64,000 nucleotides of DNA from Opisthorchis felineus (Eukaryota > Platyhelminthes > Trematoda > Opisthorchiida > Opisthorchiidae), in NCBI GenBank assembly GCA_004794785.1, contig SJOL01004361.1:120706-184705 (forward strand). The letters run 5' to 3'. Positions 37,901-52,900 of the stretch are shown piece after piece. The translations under genes and the position numbers were made by a program. Each line of letters starts with the position of its first letter. The stretch's first letter is position 1. Under the pieces are notes generated by a model. The model did not search any database. It was not told the origin of the DNA and worked only from the letters and a program-made list of their open reading frames with translations.

Positions 37901-40900
37901 TCCTCTATGGAAACAGTCCGCTTTTCCGTTGTTTCACCAGCTGAAACCATAAGAAGTGCAAAGGCATAGTGATAGAAACTAATGAGATTGGCGGAACGAA
38001 GATTCTCCTCTAGATATGCGAAAACAAAAAGAATGTTTATCATGATTGATCGCACACAAAAAAAGGACGACCTCAAGAAGAAGGGGGTTTGACAAGAGCA
38101 ACTGAAGAAAAACTAACATTCCCACTGATTGCTCCTCGAAGCTTTTGCAAAAACCAATTCTGAGACTTTCAGTAGTATGGTGTGCATTGGGACAGCTACT
38201 CAAAAATGGATCAGTTGAAAAAGAGGCGGAGTTGGAAGATCGAAAGGGCCCATTGGGAGACAGTACTTTGTGGGTTCACAAGGGCCATAGAAGACAACAA
38301 CGGGACATTACGGGGGCTCTAATAACAAGCGTAACTACTGTTCCGATTCGAAACGCGTGTTAAAAATGGTTCTACCGATTACTACTGCCAATCTGTTCAG
38401 CTCAGCAATAAATGATCATTCTATGAGGTAACTGTCCGCCATGCACACACCACTATCCAGGCAGTACCTTCCTGGCACCGAATCTCTTTTAAGCCGGAGT
38501 TTTTGCTAATGTCGTTGACGGTCGGATGATGACTGGGGATGCCCCCCTGTGTGTAGCTCAAAAGGAAATGCATGAAGTCCTATTGGATAAAGGATGCTGT
38601 ATAATGACATTATGTCCAAGCCGGCCAGTAGATTATCCCTGTTGAGTTAACCTTTAGTGAACGCCTTATTCGTGCAACCGTTTGGACAAGCGATGCGTAA
38701 TCAACCTCATGGACTTCAAATGGACCAAACAAATCCCTTGTAGCTTGACCGATGGTGCCTGCTCGGAGGACAGTGAATATCGTATAACATCCAGAGTACA
38801 ACTGCTCTCATACAATGACTCCAAAAAGCACATCGTAGTGCTTTGATCAGTTGAATCTATAAGAGCTGTCTCAAAGTTATTGCTTCTTTGCGGACAAATG
38901 GGTTGAAATTGCCAAGTATTGTGGTCGTTACGAAAGAAAGGGTGTTTGTAGGCCAAGCAATCGATGATAAACACTCGTGATTACTTGGTTTCGTGAAGAG
39001 AAACATCGGACTTTGAAGAACTGAGTTAATATGACCAGCTTCATAATGAAGTTATACGCACGGCTGTTTAGTGAGGTGCAGATGTGAATGGTGATCAACA
39101 CGGCAGTCACGGCCATTATGAAATGTCATCGTCAATCCGAGAGAGACTGATTGCCGATTTTAATTACAACCATAGCCCTAATGAGATAAATCGGAAGTAG
39201 TGTAGATGTGTAGTCTAGCCGCCAGTTGTGTATGGATATCCCCTCCCCCCGAGCAAGTCGAGAAAATATCGAACGCATGGCGAATTTGGATTCATCAAAC
39301 TAGAGTGTCTAGCTGTATCAGAACTGCAATGACCGTCTTATTATGCACCCGAACTTGCTCCAGCTTCACGGTCGATATACTAACACGTTTCCATGAAGCA
39401 GCATTGATCTGGAGTAACTGAGTAACTAACAGCACTTGGCTTTTCTGTAATGAAGTATCAGTAGCCTTTGACTGATAACGCTGCCAAGCATGGCAGATGA
39501 ATCTACGAAACCCGACGATAAGCATCACAAATCCGATTATGCGTGAAAGTGCGATTTGGACGCAGTTTGATTCTTCTCAACTTTGGTAAGACCTGTAAGC
39601 ATATGGATTCGCGTTGCCAATAGAACAATTTGGAAAGTACTCAAAGGCCTAGTTTACCGAAAACAAGCAACAACATGTTAACAATAAGAAAGCAATGCTG
39701 GCAGGTAGTAAAAGGCAAAAAACGTACGGACACTGGTAGGGTGACTGATTAGATCCCAAGGATAACAGTCCCAAGGACTCAATTGATCAACAGCGACCGA
39801 CGTTGTCGATTCGGGTTCAATCAACATCGGTGGCGTAGTAAACGGCTCCAGACCGGTTTCAGAAGGGCGCATCCATCGAACAAGCAATGACAACCACGGA
39901 TTCGGTTGATTTAATTTAGTTTTGCTACAGCAAGGTGTGGGTTCTGTGAGAGACTGAATTCGTTCTTCAGACACGTGACCTATGATACGTCCGCGCCACC
40001 AGGTCGTGCCTACCGGACAAACGAAGCGATCACCTAAGCGAAAACGGAAACGTTCGATACGAAAGACCAGTGGAGGTATCGGGAGGGAATATGGAAGTTG
40101 CACAGTAGCAAGGAAAAATGGTCGGAATTACATGCTCATGTACAATGTCCCATGTCTTCATAAGAGTTCATAAAGGGAACCAACCATATTATCGGCTCGT
40201 ATCAGTAATTTTTGCAGCTTTTACCACAACTTGAAGTAAAACCCAGTTGCGAATGGGAACCATTTGGCTGGAAAAGAGTTCAAGTCGTCCAGAATGCGAA
40301 AGTCAGAACTCCAAACCGAGCTACGAAAAAACGGATGTTGAATTCCTGTAATCGTTCAGGTGTAACATCCGGTGCCTAGCTGCCAGGCCACCCGAAGGAA
40401 GAACGTGGGCTGAGATATTGCCAGGTTTCCCAAGCCTAGACAGGAATAGTCGAGATGCAGAGGTGGCGTTCGAACCACGAAACTTCCGGTCATTAAACTC
40501 GCGCTTGAACCACTGAACCATCTAGGACTCCTACAACATGAGATCCAGAAAACTAAGTGGTTAGGGAGCGAACTTATTGAACGGAAGGTCCCTGGTTAGA
40601 ACCCAACCCCGGCATGCCGACTGTTCCTGTCAAGGCTTGGGCAACCCGGCATTATCTCAGCCCTCATGCTCCTTCGGATAGCGTGGTAGCTATGTATAAA
40701 ACGGGTGCTGCAGCTGAACGGTTTTTTTATTCTTTTATTTCATAGCATGAAAGCTGTGTAGAAATGCACAACGAACAGTCATGGGATCCAATGTATCTTA
40801 TTTGTATATCGGAAATAACCTTCTGACACATTTGCGGTCACACAATTAGGCGGCGTTGACTAAATGAAGTGATTGAAGGCCACGATGGGAGGAGAGCAGC

Positions 40901-43900
40901 GAAAACAGACACCAGAAAACTAATCCATTTCCATTCGGAAGTTCGAGATGTGCATGAAAACGTTGCTGGAATCCAAATAAGAAACCAGCTTGGATGCCAT
41001 GTATGAGTCTGACAAGGTGAAGACCAGGCTAACTGGCTGAAAGGGGAGAAAGGCCGGAACCGGAAGTAGTGCAGACGTGTCATGTCCAGATATCGAAAAT
41101 CTGCGGTTCTATTTAAATCCTGAACTCCCTATTGCTAGACCTGCCGTATTACTCGTGCTTTCTATGACGGATGGAGTACTTAGGGGTCTAAAATACACGA
41201 CTTGATCTGACTTGAGGATTCAACAAAACCTGAGGAAGAAGCTCCGAACGCAGTCATGGAGGCTTGGGAAAAGGGTTGGGAAGCTGCACCCGGTCGTTCC
41301 GTATTCTGTCAGTAAAATGACTTGTTAAATGTGAGTTGTTAAACATATATGCGAAACTAGCAAAATCGACATATTGTGCGTCAGAAAAACATACCCTCAC
41401 ACCAATGATGCTGCATTGCTCTGTCGAACAGATGTCGTAAGACAACAAATTCCAATATGCCGTCCACATCATGGTAAGTGATACTCAGACACTCGGGTTG
41501 CTGTGTGCCTGAATAGCGTGACGAACCCGCAGAACCAAGGTAAGCATAAGGTTGTTCCGATTCTAGTTTGACATGTAACGTCACCAGGCGTATAAAACTC
41601 TCGTCAGACTTCGTTTCCGAGGTATCCGAATTGCGGCTACAATTCGAAGAATGTGGCTGAGTGTGTTTATCTGACGCCCGAATGTGTGTGGCTCCACGCG
41701 CACGTTGTTGTTTACGCCAGACAGGTGACTTATGACGTTTGCCATGATGACGGTTAGGGTGACACTCAGAATTGGTCGTAATGCGTACAACCGTGTAGGA
41801 AATTGACTGAACCTCACCACAAACGTAGTCCTGAAAAATTAGAATAATTGGACTTGACAGAAGTCAATTACGTTACACTAACTGCCTAAACTGATGCTGA
41901 ATAGATGGCAGAAAAAGCTATGACAGATATCCTACACAAGCATCAAATAATTGTATCGGTCTAAGATAATACCACTAGCAGCTGAATTAAAATAACTAGC
42001 CAGTGGAGGAAAAACACCAGATGAACGGACTGTGGCGGAGTCCGGCTGGAAAACCATACATAATCCACGATGGTTGGCCGCTGACTGGTGTGAAGGACAA
42101 ATTAGGCGTGAACGGAAGATTTAAAGGTGGTTAGAAACCGAATAGCAAACCTAGACCTCCCATAATACAATGAAGAAAAGAAAGATCAAGCAATCTATTC
42201 ACCTCAAACGTTCAGGACCTCATTCGTTCCGTAACGAATGGTTCCGTTACGGAATCAATCCAAAAGGAAGGCTTCTGTGAATCAAATACCAAAGTCTAAA
42301 CAAGGACTCAAATGATCAGATGAAACAAGTATACAAGAGGACAATCTAGCGATCCGTTCTTACCAGAATATGAGGCCAGATGTCCCAGGGAAGTTCTGAC
42401 GAGTAAGCGCTTGAAGAACCCGCTGTCTCACTTTTACCCCGGACAGTTGAAGAAACACAACGTAGACTAGCCGGTTGTGGAAGCTGACCAGTTTGCCATA
42501 CTTGACGTATATATTCTTGGTGTCCACGTCTAATATAGATGATTCTGTCTCCAATCTGTGGAACATACGGGCTCGGTATAGGATGGTAAGTGGATAGCCA
42601 ATCGAAATGCGGTCCTGACCATGACCTTTCCCCCGCAACTTCTGGAAGGTTTTCTGACGGATAGGTCAGTCCCTCACAGTCAGGGGCAGTGTAGCCATCA
42701 GGGGGGCAGAATGCCAACGGAACCCTGTTTCCGGTCTGCCGTGAGACATATTCAACAATTATTGGAAGACACATAGAACACAATGGCAAATCGAAAACGA
42801 ATGTGTGCACGTGAGGATAAAAAGCAGCCGGGTAATGTGATGCACACCTGTTCACACTACCGGGCACTGTTTACACCAATGATGCAAATCGAATCATGCG
42901 TTTCTACTTAACGTGCCAAGACGTAGTCCCCATGTCAAAAGCGTACAACATGGCGAAGTACAACAAAAAGTAATAGAAAACACTATTCAAAGTGGACGCT
43001 CGTGAAAGCTTCACACGTCTGAAACCAGATATTGCCTAGGAGGGTATACGACATTCGAGATGTAAACAATTCGCTCAATTTAGCTGAATCATAGCCCAAA
43101 CCTGTTTGGTTAGCTGAATTTGTTGTCAAGTAAGACAATAGAGGTACACAAATACTACATATTTTGTAAAGGCTCATAAGAGGTACAAAGGCAGAAACAT
43201 CGTGCTTATATGCGCACAGGCGAGCTCAATTTAAACATCGAGGATGTATTCGACCCACGGATCCTCGGGTCGAAAGCTCATGCATGAAGCATTACTTAAA
43301 CAATCTTTAGCCCACAAAGGTTCGGCAAGAACTGTCAACGATAATTCCTTAAAGTGTACATACAGGAAGACCGTTAGACGGGAGAAAGCAAATCTATCGG
43401 CTAATACACATGTAACACCAGATAAAAAAAATCGGAATATTTTCAACGTTAAAGCAGATCGACTGTTGAATGGAGTCGCAAAACACCAAATACAGTTTTC
43501 TATATTTTATAAGTGAAGGTATTAGGATTCTGCCGCTTCATTAATCTCCAACATGGAATATTAAGGGCATAGTCAGCAGCGGTATTTAGAAAGTAAAAGG
43601 ACAACGTAAAAAAGGAGCCATCGGACAGAAGCTAAAGCTATACAACAGGCGGTTGAAATCAGATGGAATACACATATAAATGGACTGTTAACACTGAACA
43701 GCCTAAGACCCATAAGACGGCAACATATAAGGACAGAGCAAAGGAGGAAAGACCAGAATAACTGGTCTACATCACTTTAGGCGTAGCCAGGGTAATCATT
43801 GTGAGAAGTGAGTGCATCAGAGAGTGCGCCGAACTTTCATGGCCCATAAAAAGCTAACGACATGCGGTATGCGCCGAGTCGAAACTATGAAGGCTACAAC

Positions 43901-46900
43901 CAGTATGGATCCGACTGTTTGTGGTAGATTAGTGCCTGCATTATTGATAAACCAAAACAATATAATACCCACATGTCGCACTATGGTTTGCGTTCCATTG
44001 GTCCAGGTGTTGGTCATAAAGATCAGTTGTAGTAACGACGCAGACATAACTGTCAGATATCCTCAAAATAGTAAGGGCACATTTGGGTCCACTTAATCTG
44101 CCAACAGAGATTTCCTTTTGTCGCCGAGTGGTGTAACGCGACCACAGCAGTAAGTTATGTAGCCAGTATTATCGTTTGGTCAAGATCTCTGGGGTTCCTT
44201 GCGTGTTGTACGTCCCAACTCTCCTATTCAAAGTTTCAGACAGCTGAAATGACGTTTAACAGATCGCATCAACTTTTTTCACGCCATCATATTTAGTGTT
44301 CCAGCCTCATTTTGAACAAGGTGTTCAGATTGTGCTGCCTTTAACCGAGAGCTTTCCGTCGTTCCGTACTTGGTCATTTGTACAAAAGCGTTTCTAAATG
44401 CCATTGCCTTCTATCCAAAAGACCACGGTCCCCATTCCGCCAATGTATCCAATGTATGGAAGAAAATACTCATACATGTCATTCTGCCATAAACTGCCTT
44501 AGGTATAGTATATGATGTCGAATATTACGCGGGTACATAAATACCGTTTTGACGCTGTACAGGGAGGCATAACCATCACTTTATGGAGATGCATTTTTGT
44601 CTCTTTCCGTAAACCTCGAACAGCTCATGGTCGCTTTCCAAGTTTATCACAAGTTAAACTCGGCCGGACAACAAGAGATGCTAGTTACCGGTTGGAAGCT
44701 ATGTCCAAATCCGACCGAGATAGCAGAAGCCACAAAACCTCGACGTGCGATGCTGCCAAACGACTATCACTAACATACTGAATACTGATGTACAGACGAC
44801 AGTATTCATCTACACTGACCAATTTCCCCGAAAGACAGCTAATCGATGTCAGAAGCATTCATTCGGTCAGTTTCTATCTAGATTGTACGATTGGGCGTTA
44901 GAGGTATGGGCACCTCGGATGTTTGTGCAGGCTAGCCCTAGGTCCCCTCTCTTCCATTTCCTCTGTCCATTATGAGGTTTGTGCAAATAAACTGACATGG
45001 CCGTACCTCAGTGAAGCACCAGTGTTCTCATTTGGTGTTGTCAATGATTATTATTATTACCATTATTATTATATTGTCATTATTATTTGCAGATTCGCCA
45101 AAAAATTACCGTCACCTGTAGGCACGGCAATGCAGACAGTAATCTGGTGGACCAGATTCATCTCAGATGAGATGGCATCCATTTACGAAGTTGCCAGTCC
45201 TTGATAGCAGACAGAATTATGCCGATGCGTCCGTGTGAATGGTAGGTAACAACAAGAAAACTGGCAGGGTGAACTGATCAAGCTAAGCAAAACGGATACC
45301 CAGATAAATTCCGATACCTAACTACAAGTACAGTAAACCATCTGAACAAAGACAACTCACGGGAATTAGTTGAAAGGTTGACTATGTGTGACGGGACTGT
45401 ACAAGCAACTTTTGATATACACGTCAATTTCGGAGGGTGACAACGAAAACCCAGAGTGATAAAGTGATTCTACTGTACACGGCAACAAAAACATTAACCA
45501 TCGACAAAAACAAACGCAACAGTAGAATATTCCACCAGAGCCTGAGGACCACCACCGCCCCACAGACCACCGTGGTGAGTAACGAACCACGCATGTGAAT
45601 GGAAACGCGTACTCGAACTTCTTGAAAATGGTTTCCGAGTCAGCCAGATTTATGTGGAGTCGCCTCTATCGTACGATGAGTTTGTCATTTAGGGGACTTT
45701 ATTTATAGACCCTGCATGCTCATACACATGGGCACGCCCTCATCGTAGTTTTGTACCTGTTTCCGAATTCGCCATAATTTTGTTTGTTGTGTTCTATACG
45801 AAGTGGCGGTCATCTGATAACCTCACGACCTCAAGGCAAGTCTGAAAAACTTACGTTATCTGCCACTCGACTAATTTGTTTTGATTCAGGGCCAATAACT
45901 CTAAGATGACCAGTGCAATCACTATTACAATCGCCCCAAATGCAGGTAGTTCTGTCGCCAGGTTCGACAGCAACCTTGCGACTCGCACGGTTCAGGTCTC
46001 TGCTTCGAAGTTATCAATCGCTGAGATGATGGACACCCACTCACACCGTCTCCCTCCACGACGTCCTGTTTTTTATGTCAGCTTCCTATTCTACGAGGCC
46101 GACGCATATAACTTTCCATACACATGTATCGTCGTTTCACGAGGATTCAGTTTTTTGCTATATGGTTGCCTACACGGTAGCTGCTTCGGGATCCTGTTTT
46201 ACTCTCGAAGACAAATAGAACCCGACCATTGTAGGCGGCCGTATATAACCGTCATAGCGCTTCCATCGAAGAACCGGTGTATCTGACACTCAGTCAACCT
46301 GACATAGTAGCCGTCTCAAGCACCATACATGAAAGCGAAGAAGCGTCGCACACTGTGCCAGTACATGGTCATGGTTTCAGTGCCATAAAACGACAGACAA
46401 ACGACTGCTTTACAGACACGTAGTATGGTGATGGACCACAAGCTTCCGTTTTTGCACACTCGTTCGTCAGGTTTTTCAAAAGCTAAATTGCCCCTTCCGA
46501 CATTGGACAACGGTCAACGGCCAAATCAACAGACAGTGCACCACTGATTTAGCAGAGGCTTGCACAGTATCCGATGAAAACTGTCCCAGTGGTCACCCGA
46601 GGCAGCTTGACATATAATGACCTGTTCACCATGATGCATGGGTGAAAACTTACAGAGAGGGTCGGTCATCCCTCAGTTAGGCATCGCAGTTCACTATGAC
46701 TACGTGCGAACATCATAGTTATCCGCGAACGCGATAGTGCAGACCCCAATCTGGTGGACCAAAGTCTGCAACAAGAGGTCCACCAAAGCGACTTTAGAAC
46801 TGCACATTAGCATCGTTTTCACGAAAGTTACCTTCAAAACCGGCGCCAGAGAGAATGAGGAAGGCTGATGTAAGAACACAACCTTCTCTGACGACTGGAA

Positions 46901-49900
46901 TGATCAAAAAACCATCTGAATTTAATCCATGTAAGCACTTTTGCTGTTATTTCATCCCACAGATTTCTCAGGACGTTCACAAGCTTTGATTGTCATATTT
47001 CGCAACAATTATACACAGTGTACCAAGGTGAACAGAGGCGAAAACGAAGCTGAACAATCCAATCCCAGTAATTATATTTAAAAGGCCTGAAATTAGCCTT
47101 CAAACTCGTATGAACGGGCCTGTAACGTTTCGGACACACTCGTGTGTCATCGGGTATAAGATTCGCTGAGCCGCTCACGTCAAAATCGTCATTAGTAAGA
47201 AGAATCGATCGAAAATTTCTTTATTTGTGGTCGCACGCGGTAGTCGGTATGAGGTGGAAGACTATTACATTTAGAGCTGGTGCAATAGTTGGTCTTAGCA
47301 TGATTCAGAAAGCTGTCACAATTAAGCTGAGCCGACTAGTGTATTCCTTTGGAATCAATGGGCGCCCTCCAAATTACCCCCAAGGAAATGTCTGCATATC
47401 GTAGTAAGCTTCACCGGCATGGGCGGAATGAAAAAATTTCTAAAGACTTCATTTCAACTCATCAGCCATAAACCGTGCGCCATGGGTACATTGGCTCCAG
47501 CTGCCACAGTTTCAATCACCGGAAAGTGGGAGAGCGAGGGACACACAGCAAAGCATGGTCAGTTAGTTCGGAAACTGGGTAGCTGCGAATTGAAGATAAT
47601 AGCTTTGATGCACGACATTCACTGACTGCGAAAGCGAATTGATAAGCGAGCCAGTACATTGGCATGATCAGAGTCAAGTTGCGTACCCCAGAAGGAACGA
47701 CAATTCTTAGCTGAGGCTCTCCATCGGTAACTGATAGCCATAAGGCCCAATTCAGCCCATGACTGCCTTGTGGTAGGTGGCCTTCCCAGTAACTCGATGC
47801 GAGCGTTTGTGTTGAAAGTTCGTACTGGCCGGGAACAGATTATGATCAGCACACAACTGAAGAGGTCACTCTCCATTATCCGTACGCTTAGCATCGACTC
47901 CAAATCTGCCACCTAACTGTGCTTCTTTCGGGTTTATTCGTCCAACTTGGGCATTCATATCACCCGGCAGGATTACCATATCCGTACTTCTTGCTGATCG
48001 AAGCAGTCGTGACAGATCTTGATAAAACCCATCCTTCTCAGTCTCAGGACTTCAGTCTCTTGGGGCGTGTGCTGATACGACAAATAGACACCGCTTACCG
48101 CATCGACCTGCATTGATCTTAATTAAGCCAGACAACCGCACAGCGCAAAGATGACTGTTTACTGGAATCCAGTCCAGTAAGGCGCTTTCAGCCTTAGGGC
48201 TGAGTTCAATTCCTACACCGTAGATACCACGATCCATTGCCTCAGGATCACCGTATGCCCGAAGAGTAAAATGTGGAACATCTGAGTTCGTCCCGAGCGA
48301 CTTGAGGTGGACGACCGAAGTGGGGTCTTGTGTGCGTGTTTCGAGGCACAACATACATAGACAGATAGGGAAAGCAAGGTTTCAGCAAGTGATGCCTGTT
48401 GTCCAGTTCGACATAGAGTACGGACATTAAAGGCTGCAACGTAAATCAGATCTTTTGAGGTTAGTAAGTGATTATTTTGGTTTATTCTTCTGGATGATGG
48501 CTTAGACAGGGAACAATGGAAGATGGGCTCATCGCACTGCATCACTCGATGGGTGGGGAAGGAGTGTGGGGTAAGGCTGGTGAGCGAAGAGCTGCAAGAG
48601 CGAATGATACTACTCGGTTGCCCAAGCCGAAGAAGGCGGTTGGGTTGAGTTACCCCACCCTGAGCTTTTGACTCAAAAGTCTGACCCACAAGGCAGTGGG
48701 TGGATGTAGGGTTTTGTTCGGGGACCCTGCCCCTAGCCTCTGACTCAAAAGTCTGAACCGGGAAGCATCGGTTGTTAGGGTTTTCTTGGGGACCCTATCA
48801 GGAACCAACGGCTCAATAGTCTGACCAACTTGGCTGCAGGGTCCCGGCCTGGCCCGAGGACACAGGGAGTAAGGCCATTTCTGTCTCACTCCTAGTGCAG
48901 CTGCGCACAGCAGGTGCAGCACCGGATTCCTTGGTCTTAATAGTATTTCGACCGTATTGAATAATGCGCCGGCGGTCACGGTCAACCGTTGGGCGATCAG
49001 AGTGTGAGGGTTTCATGGCCGACTCTTTCCAACCCGTCCCTCGTCGGTGGAAAGCATCATTGGTGCTTTCATAAATATGGACATCCTAATTGCCTGAAGC
49101 AAAAACTTACGACCTTCACACTCCTATCGCAAGGGACAGTAGGACTTTTCCTCCAGACCGTCTCGTGGCACGGGAACTCGCTGTTCTTCGTCGGGCTGCT
49201 TCCCGTTGGCCTTTCTTGCATGGTTGGACCTGTATGAACTGAGTTCCAGTCAGTATAGCCCGCAGGATCATTGCAGCACAGAAGCCCGACAACCACGACA
49301 AGGTGACAGGTTTAGGTCGGGTTCAAACAGTTCGGTGTCTCGGCTATTGATTGAATACGTCAAAACCGATCAAATATCCCGAGTAAAATCAATGACAATG
49401 TCTCCAGAGGAAGCACAATCAGGAATATGGTGGATGAGTAGTTTTTAAATCCCAGGAGGACGCCGGCCAGTTCGCTCCGCTCGCAACATTACCGACAGTA
49501 GAAGTGCACGATATTTCTTTTGACGGCTTTCATGTTCAAAATGCCGTGAAACAAAGCAGTGTGTGTGCTCCGGACTGCTACCAACTACCATCCATCCAGC
49601 TTACTGTAATCAGGTTGCTTGAAGATGCGTTTAGCCTACTAAGTTATCGTACGTTTGGTAACCCTAGATGAGGGCCGTACCATAATACAAGAACTTCAAG
49701 CGGTATTTTGAAGGCAACTGGACTGTGAGGGCCGTCATTTAGTGTCTCGCGGTAGGCAAATCAGTTCAACATTACTCAGTGATAAAGAAGGGTGTCATAG
49801 ATAATGAACTCGATCTCATGATTTCACAGAAATATCTGACCACCTAATCTTTGCCACTATACTGTCCAATTGAACAGCCACCTCAGCAGGTTTGTGCCTC

Positions 49901-52900
49901 ATGGATGACAAGCCTACCAAAATACAGCTGCTCTCTTTTAGAGAAATCGTCCGAAGAAACCGACCAAAATTAGTCTACCCTTGGTAGTAGTTTCACTGGA
50001 AGGGATATAACGACCTGAACAATCCTTGAGAAACCAACCAAATACGTTGACCTCCAAGATGACTTCCTTATAATGGGTGGTTGTGAATTATAGGGCTATG
50101 CTTTATAAGGCACAAGAAATATTGGTGGTCAAAAAGCAACAAGTGACTGGACGGCGTGAAAAAAAATACAGATGCGGCACCATGGGAATACTAAAAAATG
50201 CCGGAGAGCATATAGTCAGATGTGTTTTTCAAATGGATGATACCCAATCACACGATGAACCAATAATGTGGCCATAGAAACTGAAGAAAACGATGATACT
50301 AATGAGTGTTCGTCAAAATGGTCATGAGAACCTGTCCGGACATCAAGAAATAATGGCAGATGGAATGGTGCGATGACAGCGAAAGCGCAGAATCTTACCG
50401 AGGAGTCAACCGACTGCAGTTTTGTAGGGTATGGAATAAGAATGAAAACTGACATCACAAAAATGCCTGTCCTATCTTTAGCAAGTAAGCATTTATCACT
50501 TTCCAGCTTATCTGCTCTAAGAATGTATGCAGCCAACCCTTGACCATTTTGGTGGTTGTCTCCCGTATGAACATATCTGTTTCTCCCAACCACAATATGG
50601 TTCTCCCGGTTTCTAAACATTATTTTGAAAAATACCATAAAACACACAAGTCCTAAATGAAGCGTATGAGGACAAGTTGCAAATTTGTAAGAAGTTTTGG
50701 ACAGGTATCCCGTTATACACTTTGATCAATCTATGAGACCTACTACGACCTGGTCAAACTAGAAGACTGATTATTGCCAACAGAGATGAGACAGCTGCAT
50801 GGTGCTTCTCGGCTTTCCAGTACAGATTGAAAAGTCAAGTGAAACTTCACAATCTTCTCACTGCCCACAAACTGTGAGTAATTTATTCAGAGAGGAAAAA
50901 ATCCCGTATGCCAGTGCACGTAACTTCCATCTCAAAGCGTCATTTGAGAGGCCAGTCAACACTGGACCAGGTGAGTGAAGGATGAGTGGCGTTGTTTTGT
51001 CTAAGTTAAGGTTGGCAACGAAGCTTAGCAACTACTTGCAGCTGAATGGTACAATGTTCGGGGTTTCAATGCCTTAACTGATTCTCGATACGCACACTGG
51101 TGATGATTCTCACCAAAAATGAAATGGCTGGACGGTACTTCTAAGCTTATCAGCACACACTGACTTCAATTAAAATATGAAATTTCATTTGAAATCCTAC
51201 TAGACTCACTTCCTCATCTAAGAAGAAGTCGAAATATCCGCTCAACTATTTGCCAAACGCTCTCCGATTACTCCCTTAAATTCTATTCCAATCAACTCAG
51301 TGGCACCAAACTACTTCACATTACCCGTCATTTCAGCTAGCTCTGTCCAACACGTCATTCCTTCCAAACGCCTCTTGGTCCCGATGGTACCATCTTCACC
51401 TTGTTTGGTGTCGTAGAACTAAAATGTGATATAAGCACAGCTCGTCTTGTTTGTTTTTCCCTCTCCCGCACTGGCCTTGTACTCTTTGAAAAATTCCCAC
51501 GTACACCCCATTTTAAACATAGCTCCTTAAATGACCCAAAGAATCAATGTCCCAGTTTTTCATCCTTATATTACACAAATTACAAGAGATAAATATGGAC
51601 AAAAACCCGGGTGACTTGGTAAACGAAATCCCTGAATAAAAAAGTAATATGGGTCAATCCATCACCACACCACTGGTGGTTTGTTGACGCAAGTACCACA
51701 CATATAAGCTCCGTTGTCTAAATCGAAGGATTCCGATCCGACTGGTAAGAAGACCTGGCTTCCCAAATGTCAATCTATGGACTACATGCTTATCTGGTGA
51801 ACTGGGGTAGAAATCATTCGACGACCGACCTGCTTACTGACTCTAAACCCATCTGCCAATCGACAAAATGCACACTCCATGGTCCACGCTTCTCCGCTAA
51901 CCTCAGTTGGTCCGAACAGGGTGAAATTGTTTGCAATCCAAGTCTCCAGAAAATTCGGTTTCCGTTTGGTTCCCACTTATACTGTTCAATTTCCTAACTT
52001 TTTCAGACCCGTCTCCGTGACCTTTCTGTATCCTTCACTCCCGGATATTATAAGAAAAAGGTATGCACCCCACTGACCCACTGACCAGTGAACTCCAACC
52101 CTTCTCTTATCGCCGGGACGCAACTCTTCCTGCATGTTAGTCACCTTATCGCCACCACCATGAAAAAGGATCCATGTAAACCACTCCTTCCGTCCCAGCC
52201 GCAGTCGTTCAATCGTCTGACCTGACAGTGCTCCTTCAGCCATCTGTATCACGTTTCACTCCCCGCCCCGCTGTGGAATAGGACTATTTTCCTTGTTATT
52301 CACACAGAGAAGTATACGTTTCATTTCCTTTTTTTCTGCATATTTTCTTGACTCCAGCTTTCCAAGACCTGGGTTAGCCTCTGTCAGTCCAAAGCTCCAT
52401 GAAACAGTAAAAGGACTAAGCCACCTGCAGTGTCAAGCGTAGAAGTCATAGGAAATGATCTGCTGATCACCCGTGTAAACTATGCTAGGATATGTAGCTA
52501 CGCTGTTGAACTAATTAGACGGGACTGTTGACTCCCGTCATCGAACGGGATGACCGGAATTAGCAGAACCACCGTCAACTGTACGTTGCCAAGCCGTAAA
52601 AACTACGGTGGAAAAGAACATACTGCCTGCGGCTGTCAAAGTGGATATTACGTTCAAAGTCAAGCTTAGTCGAGTTGACAGATGATCCATCCATGAAGTG
52701 GTAAAACTGACTAGCAGAAGATGGCAAAATATAGTTTTTGGTGTACACTGTACATAGTACATAGCACATATAGACTGTCACCCACAGGTTTGCACACGCA
52801 AATGGATTGAACATCTGTGTGGGGAATCAAAAAGCTACCTGGCTGTGTAGCTCACGCAGTCAGTGCACTCAAGGCCTGTTACAACTTTTCCATCTCATAT

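Larger units (their letters stand above)
40034..41394. other. BRWD/PHIP intron F-G
   Basis: 1.36-kb intron containing two SINE copies in head-to-head orientation (about 40.34-40.74 kb). Nothing else was recognised. Confidence 0.7.

Noticed and set aside
45906..46286. A 126-codon plus-strand open frame as a gene
   Set aside because: No recognisable domain, no clear splice or promoter context, inside a repeat-rich intron.
50216..50647. A 143-codon minus-strand open frame as a host exon
   Set aside because: No match to the BRWD/PHIP family at this position and no other recognised motif.
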